A model generated the notes under the pieces. The model was not told where the DNA came from. It ran no database searches and saw only the letters and a list, made by a program, of their open reading frames with translations. Below, piece after piece: positions 32,701 to 43,010 of a stretch of DNA of 64,000 nucleotides. The first letter of the stretch is position 1. Each line of letters starts with the position of its first letter. Source of the DNA: Alcanivorax limicola (lineage in GTDB: Bacteria; Pseudomonadota; Gammaproteobacteria; Pseudomonadales; Alcanivoracaceae); contig NZ_JAIOUB010000004.1 of the NCBI RefSeq assembly GCF_019931215.1, positions 62,001 through 126,000 of the forward strand, in the 5' to 3' direction. Both the position numbers and the translations under genes were made by a program.

Positions 32701-32743
32701 CCACCAGCCCGAGCAAGCGACGACGCTGTATCAGCAGCTCCAT
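29711..32743 (-). CDS. RND family efflux permease
   Basis: Inner-membrane proton-driven pump of about 1010 residues: first helix (about 9-28), periplasmic loops, helices 2-6, second periplasmic loop, then helices to the C-terminus. The helix-4 motif reads SLGILIDNAIVMVENV, keeping only one of the two aspartates of AcrB (DD to DN), as in several less-studied RND branches. The ATG overlaps the adaptor gene stop by 1 bp. No outer-membrane channel gene is nearby, so a TolC-type protein elsewhere is presumably used. Confidence 0.94.
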   Translation of the reverse strand: MELLIQRRRLLGLVVVMLTLIGIAAYFNMARQEDPSFPYRAGLITVQYPGATAEAVERLVVRALEDELLQLEEINHVTTTSRAGVALATIMFRDHIYDTTAGWDRVRQAMARAEVQFPDGVGVMTLDDRLIDTPVVVLALSGSASVSELSRRAEDLKDALIGLPALSRIDIEGKADEQITIAVDDADLHRIGLTPEQLGGVIARRNQVVPGGFVVAGGKRLSVLANSEFVSLEDLTSTQIPLPDGSFVPLGGIADVWRGPREPLQAETWYDGERVVLLNILAQRGQVDAIAFGKALRERVATLEADFAPLQIHEMFFQPDKVAERLEELEGSLLISVLIIVAVVFVGMGLRMGLLVAVTLPVVALISLGLYNLGGGVLHQIAVIALVISLGILIDNAIVMVENVQTRLADGAERMDAMIGAVRELAAPLGASTATTLAAFTPLLLAKGGTADFTRAIPVMIMLTLSVSYLLAITVAPMFAARYLKRDTAERSHAVRALGERIASIGTGRPKVVLGVGAAVVVFSFLITPFMATQFFPNADRPKVILDIYLPEATDQAYTGMIAERLEREVRQRQDVETVHRFVGTTGPTFYYNLVRRPEAPNRARLVVTATDLDATRRIMADMREFARVALPEIQLAATQLGQGPPRDAPVEVRVFHADDTLRMLAAEQVYDHLRHVTGAVDARHDIDFGTPALRVDVDDAVAERFRLDRADVARSLFGQSYGLTAEQYRQERDPMPLVVRSVEGTAMPLARLLSVNVYPDNGQPVPLMQVARIYADWEPAGIGRRDGARVFSIATNLADGYSFSQVLNGLEARLAEQPLPEGTRLEYGGDSQGSGDANKALATSAPVGILLLMFFLVWQFNSFRRVGIILLTVPMAAVGIIPGLVISGAPFGFMSMLGVVALVGIVVNNAIVLIDVIDQRLLKGDAVRDAVYYAVARRTRPILLTTATTVAGLLPLAFTNSTLWPPMAWAIISGLLASTVLTLLVVPALCLLTFRAPTQATVSGPATAS

Positions 32744-33843
32744 CACGGCAGAATCTCCACCCGGTCACCGGGCAGCAGACGGGTCAGACCGGCGTAGACC
32801 ACTTTGTCCCCCGCGACCAACCCGTCAGCGTAGACCAGCACCTGTTCGCCGGTCAGTTGTTGCACCAGCACGGGAATGCGCTCCGCTATGTCGCCCCGCA
32901 CCCGATACACCGCCGGACCTTCCGGGGAGCGGAATACTGCCAGTACCGGCAAGCCAAGCGCTTCCGTACGGGCGCGGCGCACACCGATTTCTATCGACAC
33001 ACCCGGCGCCAGAGACGGGTCATCCAGGCTGACAACAAGGGGGTACAACTCGCCGCGACGGGAACCTCGCCCGATCTCCGTGACAATGCCGGTCAGCGGT
33101 GCGCTGTTGCGCGCCATCACCCGCCAGACCATGACTTCATCACCCGGTGAAAGGCTGGTGCGCAGGCTTTCCGGGATGCGCACTTCCGCCTCCAGCCCTT
33201 GCGGCGAAGATACCCGCAACACCGGCTGCCCGGCGGCGACAAATTCTCCGGGCTCCGCCAGCACCGCTTCAACTGTCCCCTGGAAAGGCGCCCGCAGCTC
33301 GCCTTCGCGCAACACCTGATCCGCCTCCGCCAGCGCGGCACGGGCGGTGCCACGCGCTGCCTCCAGCGCATCCCGGCGAGCCAGCAGCTGTTCCAGGTCC
33401 TGTTCCGACAGCACGCCGCGTTCGCGCAATGTGGTGGCACGCTGGTATTCCTGATCGGCCTGGCGCAGCTGGGCTTCGGTTTCCCGCAAACGCGCACGGG
33501 CCGAATCACGGGCCGGGACAAGCTGCGGGTTCTGCAACCGCGCCAGCACATCGCCAGGCTCTACCGCCTGCCCCAACTCTGCAGCGCGTTCCTGCAACGT
33601 ACCGCTAACCTGAAACGTCAACTCTGCACGCTGGCGGGAGCGCACCACGCCGGCAAAGCGCAGCGGGGCCTGATCTTCGCCCGCCTGCACCTCTGCCACC
33701 CGCACCGTGACCGGTTGCGTTTCGCTCGCCACCTCGCTGGTACGACACGCCACCATCAATGCCAACGGCACCAGGAGCAGCAGCCCCCAGCGCCAGTGGC
33801 GCTTCAGCATGTCCAGATTGAAACCCTCGCTCTTCAGCACCAT
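32743..33843 (-). CDS. RND periplasmic adaptor (membrane fusion) lipoprotein
   Basis: 366 residues. After a hydrophobic stretch a probable lipobox (LMVAC) gives a lipid anchor. Then a barrel-sandwich domain (FAGVVRSRQRAELTFQVSG...VEPGDVLARLQNP), a coiled-coil hairpin (about 105-165, rich in Arg/Glu/Ala), the return LRAPFQGTVEAVLAEPGEFVAAGQ, and the beta-barrel. It bridges the RND permease to an outer-membrane channel. An ATG at 33810 is an alternative start. Divergent from the TetR gene, with twin operators between. Confidence 0.93.
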   Translation of the reverse strand: MVLKSEGFNLDMLKRHWRWGLLLLVPLALMVACRTSEVASETQPVTVRVAEVQAGEDQAPLRFAGVVRSRQRAELTFQVSGTLQERAAELGQAVEPGDVLARLQNPQLVPARDSARARLRETEAQLRQADQEYQRATTLRERGVLSEQDLEQLLARRDALEAARGTARAALAEADQVLREGELRAPFQGTVEAVLAEPGEFVAAGQPVLRVSSPQGLEAEVRIPESLRTSLSPGDEVMVWRVMARNSAPLTGIVTEIGRGSRRGELYPLVVSLDDPSLAPGVSIEIGVRRARTEALGLPVLAVFRSPEGPAVYRVRGDIAERIPVLVQQLTGEQVLVYADGLVAGDKVVYAGLTRLLPGDRVEILP

Positions 33844-33899
33844 GCGCTTTGCATCCCCTGTGGCACTCGTTCGATATGTTGCTGGTCAAATATCACCGA

Positions 33900-33930
33900 T
33901 GACATATTGTCATTAATTGACAATTTGTCA
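33900..33930. promoter_or_regulatory. Twin palindromic operator between RND operon and TetR gene
   Basis: Two sites of the form TGACA-N3-TGTCA, at 33900-33912 and 33918-33930, with TTAAT between them; centres are 18 bp apart. The second lies in a perfect 15-bp palindrome TTGACAATTTGTCAA. This is the expected target of the adjacent TetR-family repressor, and the placement would cover both divergent promoters. Confidence 0.75.
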
Positions 33931-33999
33931 ACAGGATGGCAAAACGCTATCATCCAGACATCACAACGTCATCACCCCACCAGCACGGAACCTTGATCC

Positions 34000-34656
34000 A
34001 TGAGCGCTCGGGCACGCCGGCAACATGAAAAGCAGGAACGCCGCGAGAGCATTCTCGACGCCGCCGAGCGCGTGTTTTTCGACAAGGGCTTCGAGCGCAG
34101 CACCATGGATGACATTGCCCGCAGCGCCAGCCTCAGCCGTGGCCTGCTCTACGTCTACTTTCGCGACAAGTCAGCCATGCTGGAAGCCGTCATGCTGCGC
34201 GCGGCCGAAACGCTGCGTCAGCGCTTCCGGGATGTGTCGGCGCAGGGGCTGTCAGGGGGCGAGCAGATCCAGGCCATGGGGCAGGCCTATTACGCGTTTT
34301 CAGTGGAAGAGCCGGATTATTTCGATCTGCTGACCCGCGCCGCCAGCGACTGGCCGTCCGTGGGTGCAGGCGGTGAAAATCTGCACGGCGCACCGGACGA
34401 CAGTGCCATGGCGCTCTGCTCCGGCGAGGTCATGCAGATCATGGCCGCCGCCATCCAGCGCGGTGTCGATGATGGCAGCCTCAACGCGGCGCATGTGCGC
34501 TACCCTGTTCAGACCGCCCTGTATCTGCGCGGTGCACTGCACGGGGTTATCATGCTGACCCGCCAGGAGGCCGGGCATGACCTGCCCGACGAAACCGCAG
34601 CGCAAGCTCTGGTAAGCTACACGCTGGACATGCTGGGTATATCGCTCAGAGCCTGA
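34000..34656 (+). CDS. TetR family regulator of the RND operon
   Basis: 218 residues. N-terminal helix-turn-helix: RESILDAAERVFFDKGFERSTMDDIARSASLSRGLLYVYF, seen here in parts as DIARSASLSRGLLYVYF. The C-terminal ligand domain is not recognisable by sequence. It is divergent from the adaptor-permease operon and most likely represses it and itself. The following PNPOx-like gene begins 28 bp later. Confidence 0.92.
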   Translation: MSARARRQHEKQERRESILDAAERVFFDKGFERSTMDDIARSASLSRGLLYVYFRDKSAMLEAVMLRAAETLRQRFRDVSAQGLSGGEQIQAMGQAYYAFSVEEPDYFDLLTRAASDWPSVGAGGENLHGAPDDSAMALCSGEVMQIMAAAIQRGVDDGSLNAAHVRYPVQTALYLRGALHGVIMLTRQEAGHDLPDETAAQALVSYTLDMLGISLRA

Positions 34657-34684
34657 CGTTTCAGCCTGACACTCCGGAGACATA

Positions 34685-35251
34685 ATGACATCCCATGACG
34701 GCCTGCCGGACTGGTTCGCGTTGCTGCAGCAGGCATTGCATGCCAACCCGCAGCCCTCTGCCCGCTATTTGCAACTGGCCAGCCTGGACGCTGCTGGCGC
34801 GCCGACGTGCCGCACGCTGGTCTGCCGACAGTTGCTGGCGCCGGGCACGCTGGTGATGACCACAGATCTGCGCAGCGACAAATTGCGCGGCCTGCAACAG
34901 AACCCGCTGGCGGAGGCCTGCTGGTACCTGCCGGCACGGCAGCAACAGTTTCGTTTGCGTGGCACCTTGCGCGTGCAGGGCAGCGGCCACGGCTCATCGT
35001 TGCGCGAAGCGCTGTGGGACAGCGTATCCGCCGCCACCCGGCAAACCTTTACGCGCCCGGCACCGGGTCGGCGGCTCGCCGCCGCCGAGGCGTTCGAGCG
35101 CCCCGCTCCCACCAGCATCCCCGCGTGTTTTGGCTTATTGCTGCTGCAACCACAGCGTGTGGATTATCTGGACCTGGCCGCCACGCCCCACCAACGGCAG
35201 CTGTTCGAGTTCAAAACGGGGGAGTGGCACAGCCGCGCCCTGAATCCGTAA
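34685..35251 (+). CDS. PNPOx-like FMN-binding protein
   Basis: 188 residues of the pyridoxamine-5-phosphate-oxidase-like split barrel, close to the Alr4036 branch: ARYLQLASLDAAGAPTCRTLVCR, then MTTDLRSDKLRGLQQNP, then CWYLPARQQQFRLRGTL. It lacks the full signature of true PdxH, so another flavin-dependent role is more likely. Probably cotranscribed with the TetR gene. Confidence 0.82.
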   Translation: MTSHDGLPDWFALLQQALHANPQPSARYLQLASLDAAGAPTCRTLVCRQLLAPGTLVMTTDLRSDKLRGLQQNPLAEACWYLPARQQQFRLRGTLRVQGSGHGSSLREALWDSVSAATRQTFTRPAPGRRLAAAEAFERPAPTSIPACFGLLLLQPQRVDYLDLAATPHQRQLFEFKTGEWHSRALNP

Positions 35252-35266
35252 ACGCCGCGCCCGTTT

Positions 35267-35292
35267 CATTCCAGCGCGTCATTCCAGCGCGT
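35267..35292. repeat. Exact 13-bp tandem duplication at a lipoprotein gene end
   Basis: CATTCCAGCGCGT occurs twice back to back (35267-35279 and 35280-35292). The lipoprotein stop (minus strand, 35279-35281) spans the junction, and a second stop lies in the duplicate. Confidence 0.85.
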
Positions 35293-36091
35293 TACCGGAA
35301 CGACTTTCCCACACACGTTCGTGGTAGTCGTCCAGCGTCTCCCGGTATGCCTCCGGAAACCGCTCACCACATTCACGCATCGCCTCACGGGCGAGGTAAT
35401 CCAGCGTCTCGGCATGCCGATGCCCGACAGCCGTATCCTCGATCAGCCGCTGCCTGAACCAGTCGGTATCCAGCAATGCCGGCAACAGGTCGAGGAGGTG
35501 CAGGGCATAGCTATGTTGAGGAGGGATATGTTGAGGAGCCCGCCCACATGATGTCGCGGCGACGGCATCACCGGATTGCGAGGGCAACATCAGAATGACA
35601 ATACGGTTTTCTGTCGCGGGCGCCGGCTGGCGCATCCACTTGGTCGCGGTCGCGTAACCCACTCTTTGTGGGCTACCGGGCCGTGCGGTATCGGACTGCG
35701 AGATATCGGACTGTGCAGTATCAGGAGCCGCCCGGACGTCCACGGCTTCCAGCAGCACATGCTCCACCGCTGTGCCGGCCATCGCCAGAAACAGGCGCAA
35801 GCGATCCCGCTCCGGCAAGGAGAAGCCACCCTGCGCGTCGGACACCGTGGCGGGGCCCGGGTCCAGATCGCGGGGCAGCACCTGCACTTGCACACCGGCG
35901 ATGGGCTCGCCGGTGCGCGCATCCAGCACCTGCCCGGTGACCGGCGGGCTATCAGAAAGACGCTGGATCATGGGCACACAACCCACCAGCAGCAGACTCG
36001 CCGACAGCAACAGGCCCACCATCAGACGCGCCCGCCGCCGCACACAACCATGGCGAACAACCATGGTCGCTGACACATTCGATCCCGGCAT
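35279..36091 (-). CDS. Lipoprotein with carboxypeptidase-regulatory-like domain
   Basis: 270 residues from the ATG at 36091, placed by AGGAG upstream; the frame extends further without support. Signal with lipobox LLVGC (about 37-41), then a transthyretin-like fold of CarboxypepD_reg type: VTGQVLDARTGEPIAGVQVQV and SDAQGGFSLPE. The middle holds a short repeat (AQSDISQSD). The C-terminal part, about 80 residues, is unrecognised. Likely periplasmic or outer-membrane; function unknown. Confidence 0.7.
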   Translation of the reverse strand: MPGSNVSATMVVRHGCVRRRARLMVGLLLSASLLLVGCVPMIQRLSDSPPVTGQVLDARTGEPIAGVQVQVLPRDLDPGPATVSDAQGGFSLPERDRLRLFLAMAGTAVEHVLLEAVDVRAAPDTAQSDISQSDTARPGSPQRVGYATATKWMRQPAPATENRIVILMLPSQSGDAVAATSCGRAPQHIPPQHSYALHLLDLLPALLDTDWFRQRLIEDTAVGHRHAETLDYLAREAMRECGERFPEAYRETLDDYHERVWESRSGNALE

Positions 36092-36135
36092 CCCCTTCTC
36101 CTTCTGAGTCTTTCCCGAAGAAGAGTCTACCCCTA

Positions 36136-37248
36136 TCAGCTCAACGACATCAGCGCCGCCTTGGTAAAGGGCAGGATTTCCTCGCTGCGTGCTTCGCGCA
36201 GCTTGAGCAGCCATTCAGGATCGACCAGCAAGGCGCGGCCCACCGCAACCAGATCAAACTCATCCACTTCCATTCGGCGCAACAGCTCATCGATGCCCAC
36301 CGGCGCTGCGTCGCCGCCCATGCCCATCTTGCCGCCATTCATGAAGTCATCATCCAGGCCGACACTGCCCACGGTAATCGCCGGCTTGCCGGTCAGCTTG
36401 CGGGTCCAGCCTGCCAGGTTCATATCCGAGCCTTCGAATTCCGGCTCCCAGAAGCGCCGGGTGCTGGCGTGGAAGATATCAACGCCGGCCGCCGACAAGG
36501 GGGCCAGAAACTCACCCAGCTCTTCCGGGGTATGCGCCAGACGCGCCGCGTAACCCTGCTGTTTCCACTGGGAAAAGCGCAGCACGATAGCGAAATCCTC
36601 ACCCACGGCGGCGCGCACCGCGCGGATGATTTCTTCGGCGAAGCGACCACGTTTGGCCATGGAGCCGCCGTACTCGTCATCACGCACATTAGTGCCTTCC
36701 CAGAAAAACTGATCAATCAGGTAGCCGTGGGCGCCGTGGATTTCGACACCATCAAAACCCGCCTCTTTCGCCTGCCGGGCGGAATCGGCAAACGCCGCCA
36801 CCACGTCGGCAATGTCCTCATGCGTCATGGCATGGCCGTTTTCCTTGCCAGGCCGGAACAGCCCCGACGGGCTGTGGCCGGGCACCTGGGGGTCAGGGCC
36901 GATACCTTCACGGCGCACCGAGCCCACATGCCACAGCTGGGGAATAATCTGCCCGCCAGCGGCGTGCACCGCATCCACGACCTTTTTCCAACCCGCCATG
37001 GCCGCCTCGCCATGCAGGGCCGGCACCCGCTCATAGCCGTTTGCTGCCTTGTGGCCAACGGTGGTGCCTTCGGTAATGATCAGACCGACGCCCGCTTCTG
37101 CCCGGCGGCGGTAATAGCCGACAACCTCATCGTTGGGCACATAGCCCGGCGAGAAGGTACGGGTCATGGGGGCCATGGCAACACGGTTGCGCATCGACAG
37201 GGATTTGCATTCAAACGGGCGCAGCAGCGGCGCGAGGGCGTCAGTCAT
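36136..37248 (-). CDS. Old Yellow Enzyme family flavin oxidoreductase
   Basis: 370 residues from the ATG at 37248 (GGAG 7 bases before). FMN-binding TIM barrel: RNRVAMAPMTRTFSPG, IPQLWHVGS, GFDGVEIHGAHGYLIDQFF with the substrate His, and FDLVAVGRALLVDPEW. Reduces activated alkenes, quinones or nitro compounds with NAD(P)H. The divergent HxlR gene and the inverted repeat between them suggest induction by electrophiles or quinones. Confidence 0.94.
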   Translation of the reverse strand: MTDALAPLLRPFECKSLSMRNRVAMAPMTRTFSPGYVPNDEVVGYYRRRAEAGVGLIITEGTTVGHKAANGYERVPALHGEAAMAGWKKVVDAVHAAGGQIIPQLWHVGSVRREGIGPDPQVPGHSPSGLFRPGKENGHAMTHEDIADVVAAFADSARQAKEAGFDGVEIHGAHGYLIDQFFWEGTNVRDDEYGGSMAKRGRFAEEIIRAVRAAVGEDFAIVLRFSQWKQQGYAARLAHTPEELGEFLAPLSAAGVDIFHASTRRFWEPEFEGSDMNLAGWTRKLTGKPAITVGSVGLDDDFMNGGKMGMGGDAAPVGIDELLRRMEVDEFDLVAVGRALLVDPEWLLKLREARSEEILPFTKAALMSLS

Positions 37249-37289
37249 TATCAACTCCAGGACGAATTCAGGGGGCGCAGGTTTATATC

Positions 37290-37308
37290 TGGTTGTTATT
37301 TGCAACCA
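37290..37308. promoter_or_regulatory. Inverted repeat operator between OYE and HxlR genes
   Basis: TGGTTG (37290-37295), seven bases, CAACCA (37303-37308). A related element TTTGCAACTA lies at 37341-37350, where the operator has TTTGCAACCA. The 121-bp divergent region is the natural target of the HxlR regulator. Confidence 0.62.
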
Positions 37309-37369
37309 TATGCGGCCACCTTAGAGCATAACAGTTTCATTTTGCAACTATTCTGGCTATGCTCAGCCC

Positions 37370-37876
37370 ATGACACTCAAAAAAGCACCTGACAGCCCTT
37401 CATCACTGGACGAGCAATGCTGCGCCATTACCCGGGCGCTGGCCCAGATCGGCGACTGGTGGTCCCTGATGATCATCCGCCAGGCCATGCATGGCACCCG
37501 GCGTTTCAGTGATTTCCAGCAGCAGTTGGGCATCGCTCGCAATATTCTCGGCGACCGCCTCAAGCGACTGTTGGCGGCCGAAGTACTGCGCAAGGTCGAC
37601 GTGGGGGAGCACGGTACGCGCTTCGAATATCGGTTGACGGAGAAAGGCCGGGACCTGTTCGTGGTACTGACGGCATTGCGGCAGTGGGGTGACCGGTGGA
37701 TCCTGGCAGATCAACCGCCGCTGGTGATGCGGGACCGCGCCACCGGGCGTGCCGTGCAACCGGTGCAGGTGCTGGATGCCGATGGCGCGCCGCTGAGGTT
37801 GCATCAGGTTGTGGTGGACGAGCCCTCGTTGCCCGCGCCTTCATTGCCCGGCGAAGCCCCCACAGGTACTGTGTAA
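37370..37876 (+). CDS. HxlR family transcriptional regulator
   Basis: 168 residues: winged helix of the HxlR/DUF24 family with CCAITRALAQIGDWWSLMIIR, FSDFQQQLGIARNILGDRLKRL and YRLTEKGRDL. Cys17 and Cys18 near the N-terminus are in the position where redox-sensing HxlR proteins (YodB, HypR) carry the sensor cysteine. It probably controls the divergent Old Yellow Enzyme gene. Confidence 0.9.
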   Translation: MTLKKAPDSPSSLDEQCCAITRALAQIGDWWSLMIIRQAMHGTRRFSDFQQQLGIARNILGDRLKRLLAAEVLRKVDVGEHGTRFEYRLTEKGRDLFVVLTALRQWGDRWILADQPPLVMRDRATGRAVQPVQVLDADGAPLRLHQVVVDEPSLPAPSLPGEAPTGTV

Positions 37877-37879
37877 GGC

Positions 37880-38227
37880 ATGCAGCTACTTCGCAAATAC
37901 CATTCACTGCTGGATGCCCAGCAGGATGCCATGAACCTCCGCAGCCGCGGCGTCGCGACGCACATCTCCGGCAAGGAATCCTACCGCGTGGCGCCGATCT
38001 TCTCAGGCGTCTTCTACGTCAGCCTGTGGGTCGTGCTGGACCATCAATATAACGATGCTCTGGCACTGCTGGATGATCCCGATCACCCGGTGCGCGACCC
38101 GCTGCCCGCAGACGATATGGACGTGCTGGAGGCCGACTTCAACGGTGAGGCGAGCCGCTACGCCTTCAGCTTTATCGTCGTGGGCGCCATCGTCATGCTG
38201 GGGCTTTTTCTGTTGGTGATTGAATAG
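37880..38227 (+). CDS. Small protein, DUF2007-like N-terminus and one membrane helix
   Basis: 115 residues starting 3 bases after the HxlR stop. The N-terminal 60 residues (LLDAQQDAMNLRSRGVATHISG...) resemble the DUF2007 signal-transducing domain, weakly. A single membrane helix ends the protein (about 95-114, FIVVGAIVMLGLFLLVIE). Its 3' end overlaps the convergent membrane/GAF gene by 35 bp. Function unknown. Confidence 0.65.
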   Translation: MQLLRKYHSLLDAQQDAMNLRSRGVATHISGKESYRVAPIFSGVFYVSLWVVLDHQYNDALALLDDPDHPVRDPLPADDMDVLEADFNGEASRYAFSFIVVGAIVMLGLFLLVIE

Positions 38228-39521
38228 CCGACTCACCGGCTCCGCCCCGCTTCGCCCCGGCCTGCACGGCGTAAGCAAAGTGCGTGGCAATCGCCGCGAC
38301 AACATCCTCCTGGGCACCACTGAACGACGCCAGTTTTCCCAGTTCGATCACAGCCACCACCTCATCACCCTGGCATACCGGCGCCATGATGATCGCCCCC
38401 GGCGTCACCGTCTGGCTGCCCGTACGAATCGCCAGATACCCCGGCGGCAATCCAGTCATCTGGCGCAGCGTACGTTCCGTCATCACCGGCCCGAGCAGCG
38501 TATCTTCCGGCGCCAGCAAGGCGGGAGCTTTGTCACTCGCCGCTTTGCCACTCACCGTTTTCATGTCCTGACTGACAAGCCGACTGGCCCCCCATGTGGC
38601 CATGGGCTGCAACAGACCATCCTCCGTCACAAGGTACGCCATGCCCACCTGAGCGCCTGTGCGTTCTACCAGAAATCCCAGGGTGCGCTGGAACAGCGCG
38701 TACATGGACGGCTTTCCTGCTATCAATTGCAGATAATCTGCCTGCAACGCTCGCCGTGCCAGCTCCTGCTCGGACTGCTCGATCAAGTCTCGCAGGCGCA
38801 AGGATTCCAGCGACAGCAATTCATTCTGCAGATAGTCCCGACGCTCCGAATGCTCCAGCATGCCGCCAACCACCACGCACAGGGACCAGGGCACAAAGAA
38901 ATAAAGCAGGCTATCAAGCCACAGGACCGGCTGGCCGATCGCCACCATCACCAGGGCCGCAATCAGGAAAGCCCCCAGAGAAGCGATCGAGACCTTGATC
39001 AGGGGCAGGCGCAGAATGGAAAACGCAATGATCAGGACATAAATGGTTTCGTAGGCGGCAATCTGTGCAAACAGGTCCTCGCCCAGCAGCAACGCAGCAG
39101 CGCCACACCCCAGAATCGATACAAACACGCCGCCGATCAGCAGCGGCTCGACGACAGGTTCCATGTCATCCAGCCGGGTGGCCAGCCAGATCATGGCCAG
39201 CACCAGCCCCACCGGCAGCACCGCCACCAGCAACCAGGTATTCAATCCCGGCTCGTTGGTAAAGATGGCGGCAGCGCCAGACACCACGGTGTAAACCAGG
39301 ATCAGACCATACACAGAAAGGCGTAACAGATTTGCCGCCCGCTCACGGGCATGCCGGCGAAAATCTTCTTCCAGGCGCCCGGGCAGGCGACGGGTCAGCA
39401 GCGGCCCCTGCAGCGCCTGGCGCAGGGCCTGCTCGTTGTATTCGCCGCTGTCGACGGCGTTTTGCTCGCCATGCAGCGCATGCTCCTGTGGCCCCTCCGC
39501 CACAACAGTCTGGTGATTCAC
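38193..39521 (-). CDS. Membrane protein with C-terminal GAF domain
   Basis: About 442 residues from the GTG at 39521 (GGGGGAA upstream); ATGs at 39581 and 39623 are alternatives. Soluble N-terminus, about six helices (roughly 65-240), a coiled coil (LLSLESLRLRDLIEQSEQELARRALQAD) and a GAF domain (about 275-415). No output domain follows, so it may signal through a partner. Its last 35 bp overlap the 3' end of the facing gene. Confidence 0.75.
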   Translation of the reverse strand: MNHQTVVAEGPQEHALHGEQNAVDSGEYNEQALRQALQGPLLTRRLPGRLEEDFRRHARERAANLLRLSVYGLILVYTVVSGAAAIFTNEPGLNTWLLVAVLPVGLVLAMIWLATRLDDMEPVVEPLLIGGVFVSILGCGAAALLLGEDLFAQIAAYETIYVLIIAFSILRLPLIKVSIASLGAFLIAALVMVAIGQPVLWLDSLLYFFVPWSLCVVVGGMLEHSERRDYLQNELLSLESLRLRDLIEQSEQELARRALQADYLQLIAGKPSMYALFQRTLGFLVERTGAQVGMAYLVTEDGLLQPMATWGASRLVSQDMKTVSGKAASDKAPALLAPEDTLLGPVMTERTLRQMTGLPPGYLAIRTGSQTVTPGAIIMAPVCQGDEVVAVIELGKLASFSGAQEDVVAAIATHFAYAVQAGAKRGGAGESAIQSPTEKAPA

Positions 39522-39754
39522 GTCATTCCCCCAACGGTTCTGCGCCGTACGGCAACGCAAGCCGTAAAGCTTATTGGTCATGCCGGCCCGGGCCTGCGAC
39601 GGCCCGGCAACCCGCCAGGGCAAACAACGACGCAGGCACCTGCGTGCCAGTCAGGGGACAAGCGTTATGCAAATACCGAAGGATGTAAATGATGGCACAG
39701 TGACACCATCGCGATCGCGCGCCTGCGCGATGCCGGCCATGGCGTCACTGAATT

Positions 39755-39772
39755 GGAGGCCTGCCGGCCTCC
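39755..39772. terminator. GC hairpin downstream of the carbonic-anhydrase-like gene
   Basis: Perfect 7-bp stem GGAGGCC/GGCCTCC with loop TGCC, 7 bases after the stop at 39779 (minus strand). No T-tract follows, so it is a weak or Rho-assisted end. Confidence 0.4.
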
Positions 39773-39778
39773 GGTGGA

Positions 39779-40339
39779 TCAGAGCTCGTTCTGGATTTTC
39801 TTGTAGCCTTGCACCAGGCGCACGTTGGTCTGTGCCACATCCTCGGAGAAGCTGGAGACGTCCGCCGCCACCGGTTCGATGCTGGTCAGATCATCCGGCC
39901 CGCCGATCAGCGAGGTAGAAGGAATATAGAAGTTGGCCGGCACGCTGCAGCCCTCAACGACCGAGGTGTGCCGCACTGCCGCGCCGTCACCGATTTCGCA
40001 GTTGAACAACACGGTATTGAAGCCGATGAACACATTGCTGCCCACTTTGCAGGGGCCGTGTACGATGGAGCGGTGTGCGATGGAGGTGTTCTCGCCGATT
40101 TCCACCCGAGCACCGGATTTGGAGTGAATCACCACACCGTCCTGGATGTTGGAGTTGTCACCGATAATGATCGGCTCCATCTCGCCACTGGCATCCACCT
40201 CATCTGCACGAATCACCGCGTAGGGGCCAATGAAGACATTTTCGCCCACAAAGACCTTGCCGCAAATAATCGCCGTCGGATCGACAAAGGCGGACTGCGC
40301 CACTACCGGCAGGTCACCGCTGGGATTCTTCCTGATCAT
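39779..40339 (-). CDS. Gamma-class carbonic-anhydrase-like hexapeptide protein
   Basis: 186 residues of left-handed beta-helix. Metal histidines of the gamma class are in place: VVIHS (about 72), and AHRSIVHG (about 88 and 93). Could hydrate CO2, or be a PaaY/CaiE-like relative. It is on the minus strand downstream of rpe, 88 bp apart. Assignment of activity is inference. Confidence 0.85.
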   Translation of the reverse strand: MIRKNPSGDLPVVAQSAFVDPTAIICGKVFVGENVFIGPYAVIRADEVDASGEMEPIIIGDNSNIQDGVVIHSKSGARVEIGENTSIAHRSIVHGPCKVGSNVFIGFNTVLFNCEIGDGAAVRHTSVVEGCSVPANFYIPSTSLIGGPDDLTSIEPVAADVSSFSEDVAQTNVRLVQGYKKIQNEL

Positions 40340-40427
40340 CGTTTCTATCCTCTCATTTTATCAAATCGTGTGACACGCCGACCGCATACCAGTGCGCACT
40401 CAAGCTCGCACAGTCAGGCGCTCACAT

Positions 40428-42842
<2,415 letters not shown>

Positions 42843-43010
42843 TCAGGTGTCTCCCTCATGGATCAATAGCGCCGCCGGGGCAGCGTGACATTTTCTTACA
42901 CAATATCCGAACTGACATCCGCGGCTGTGACCGGTAATCTTGCGCCTTTCAGCAGTGGCCGCGTCGATTCCGGCACTGTTGCAGCGCTTTTTACCTGTTC
43001 CGGATAACGA

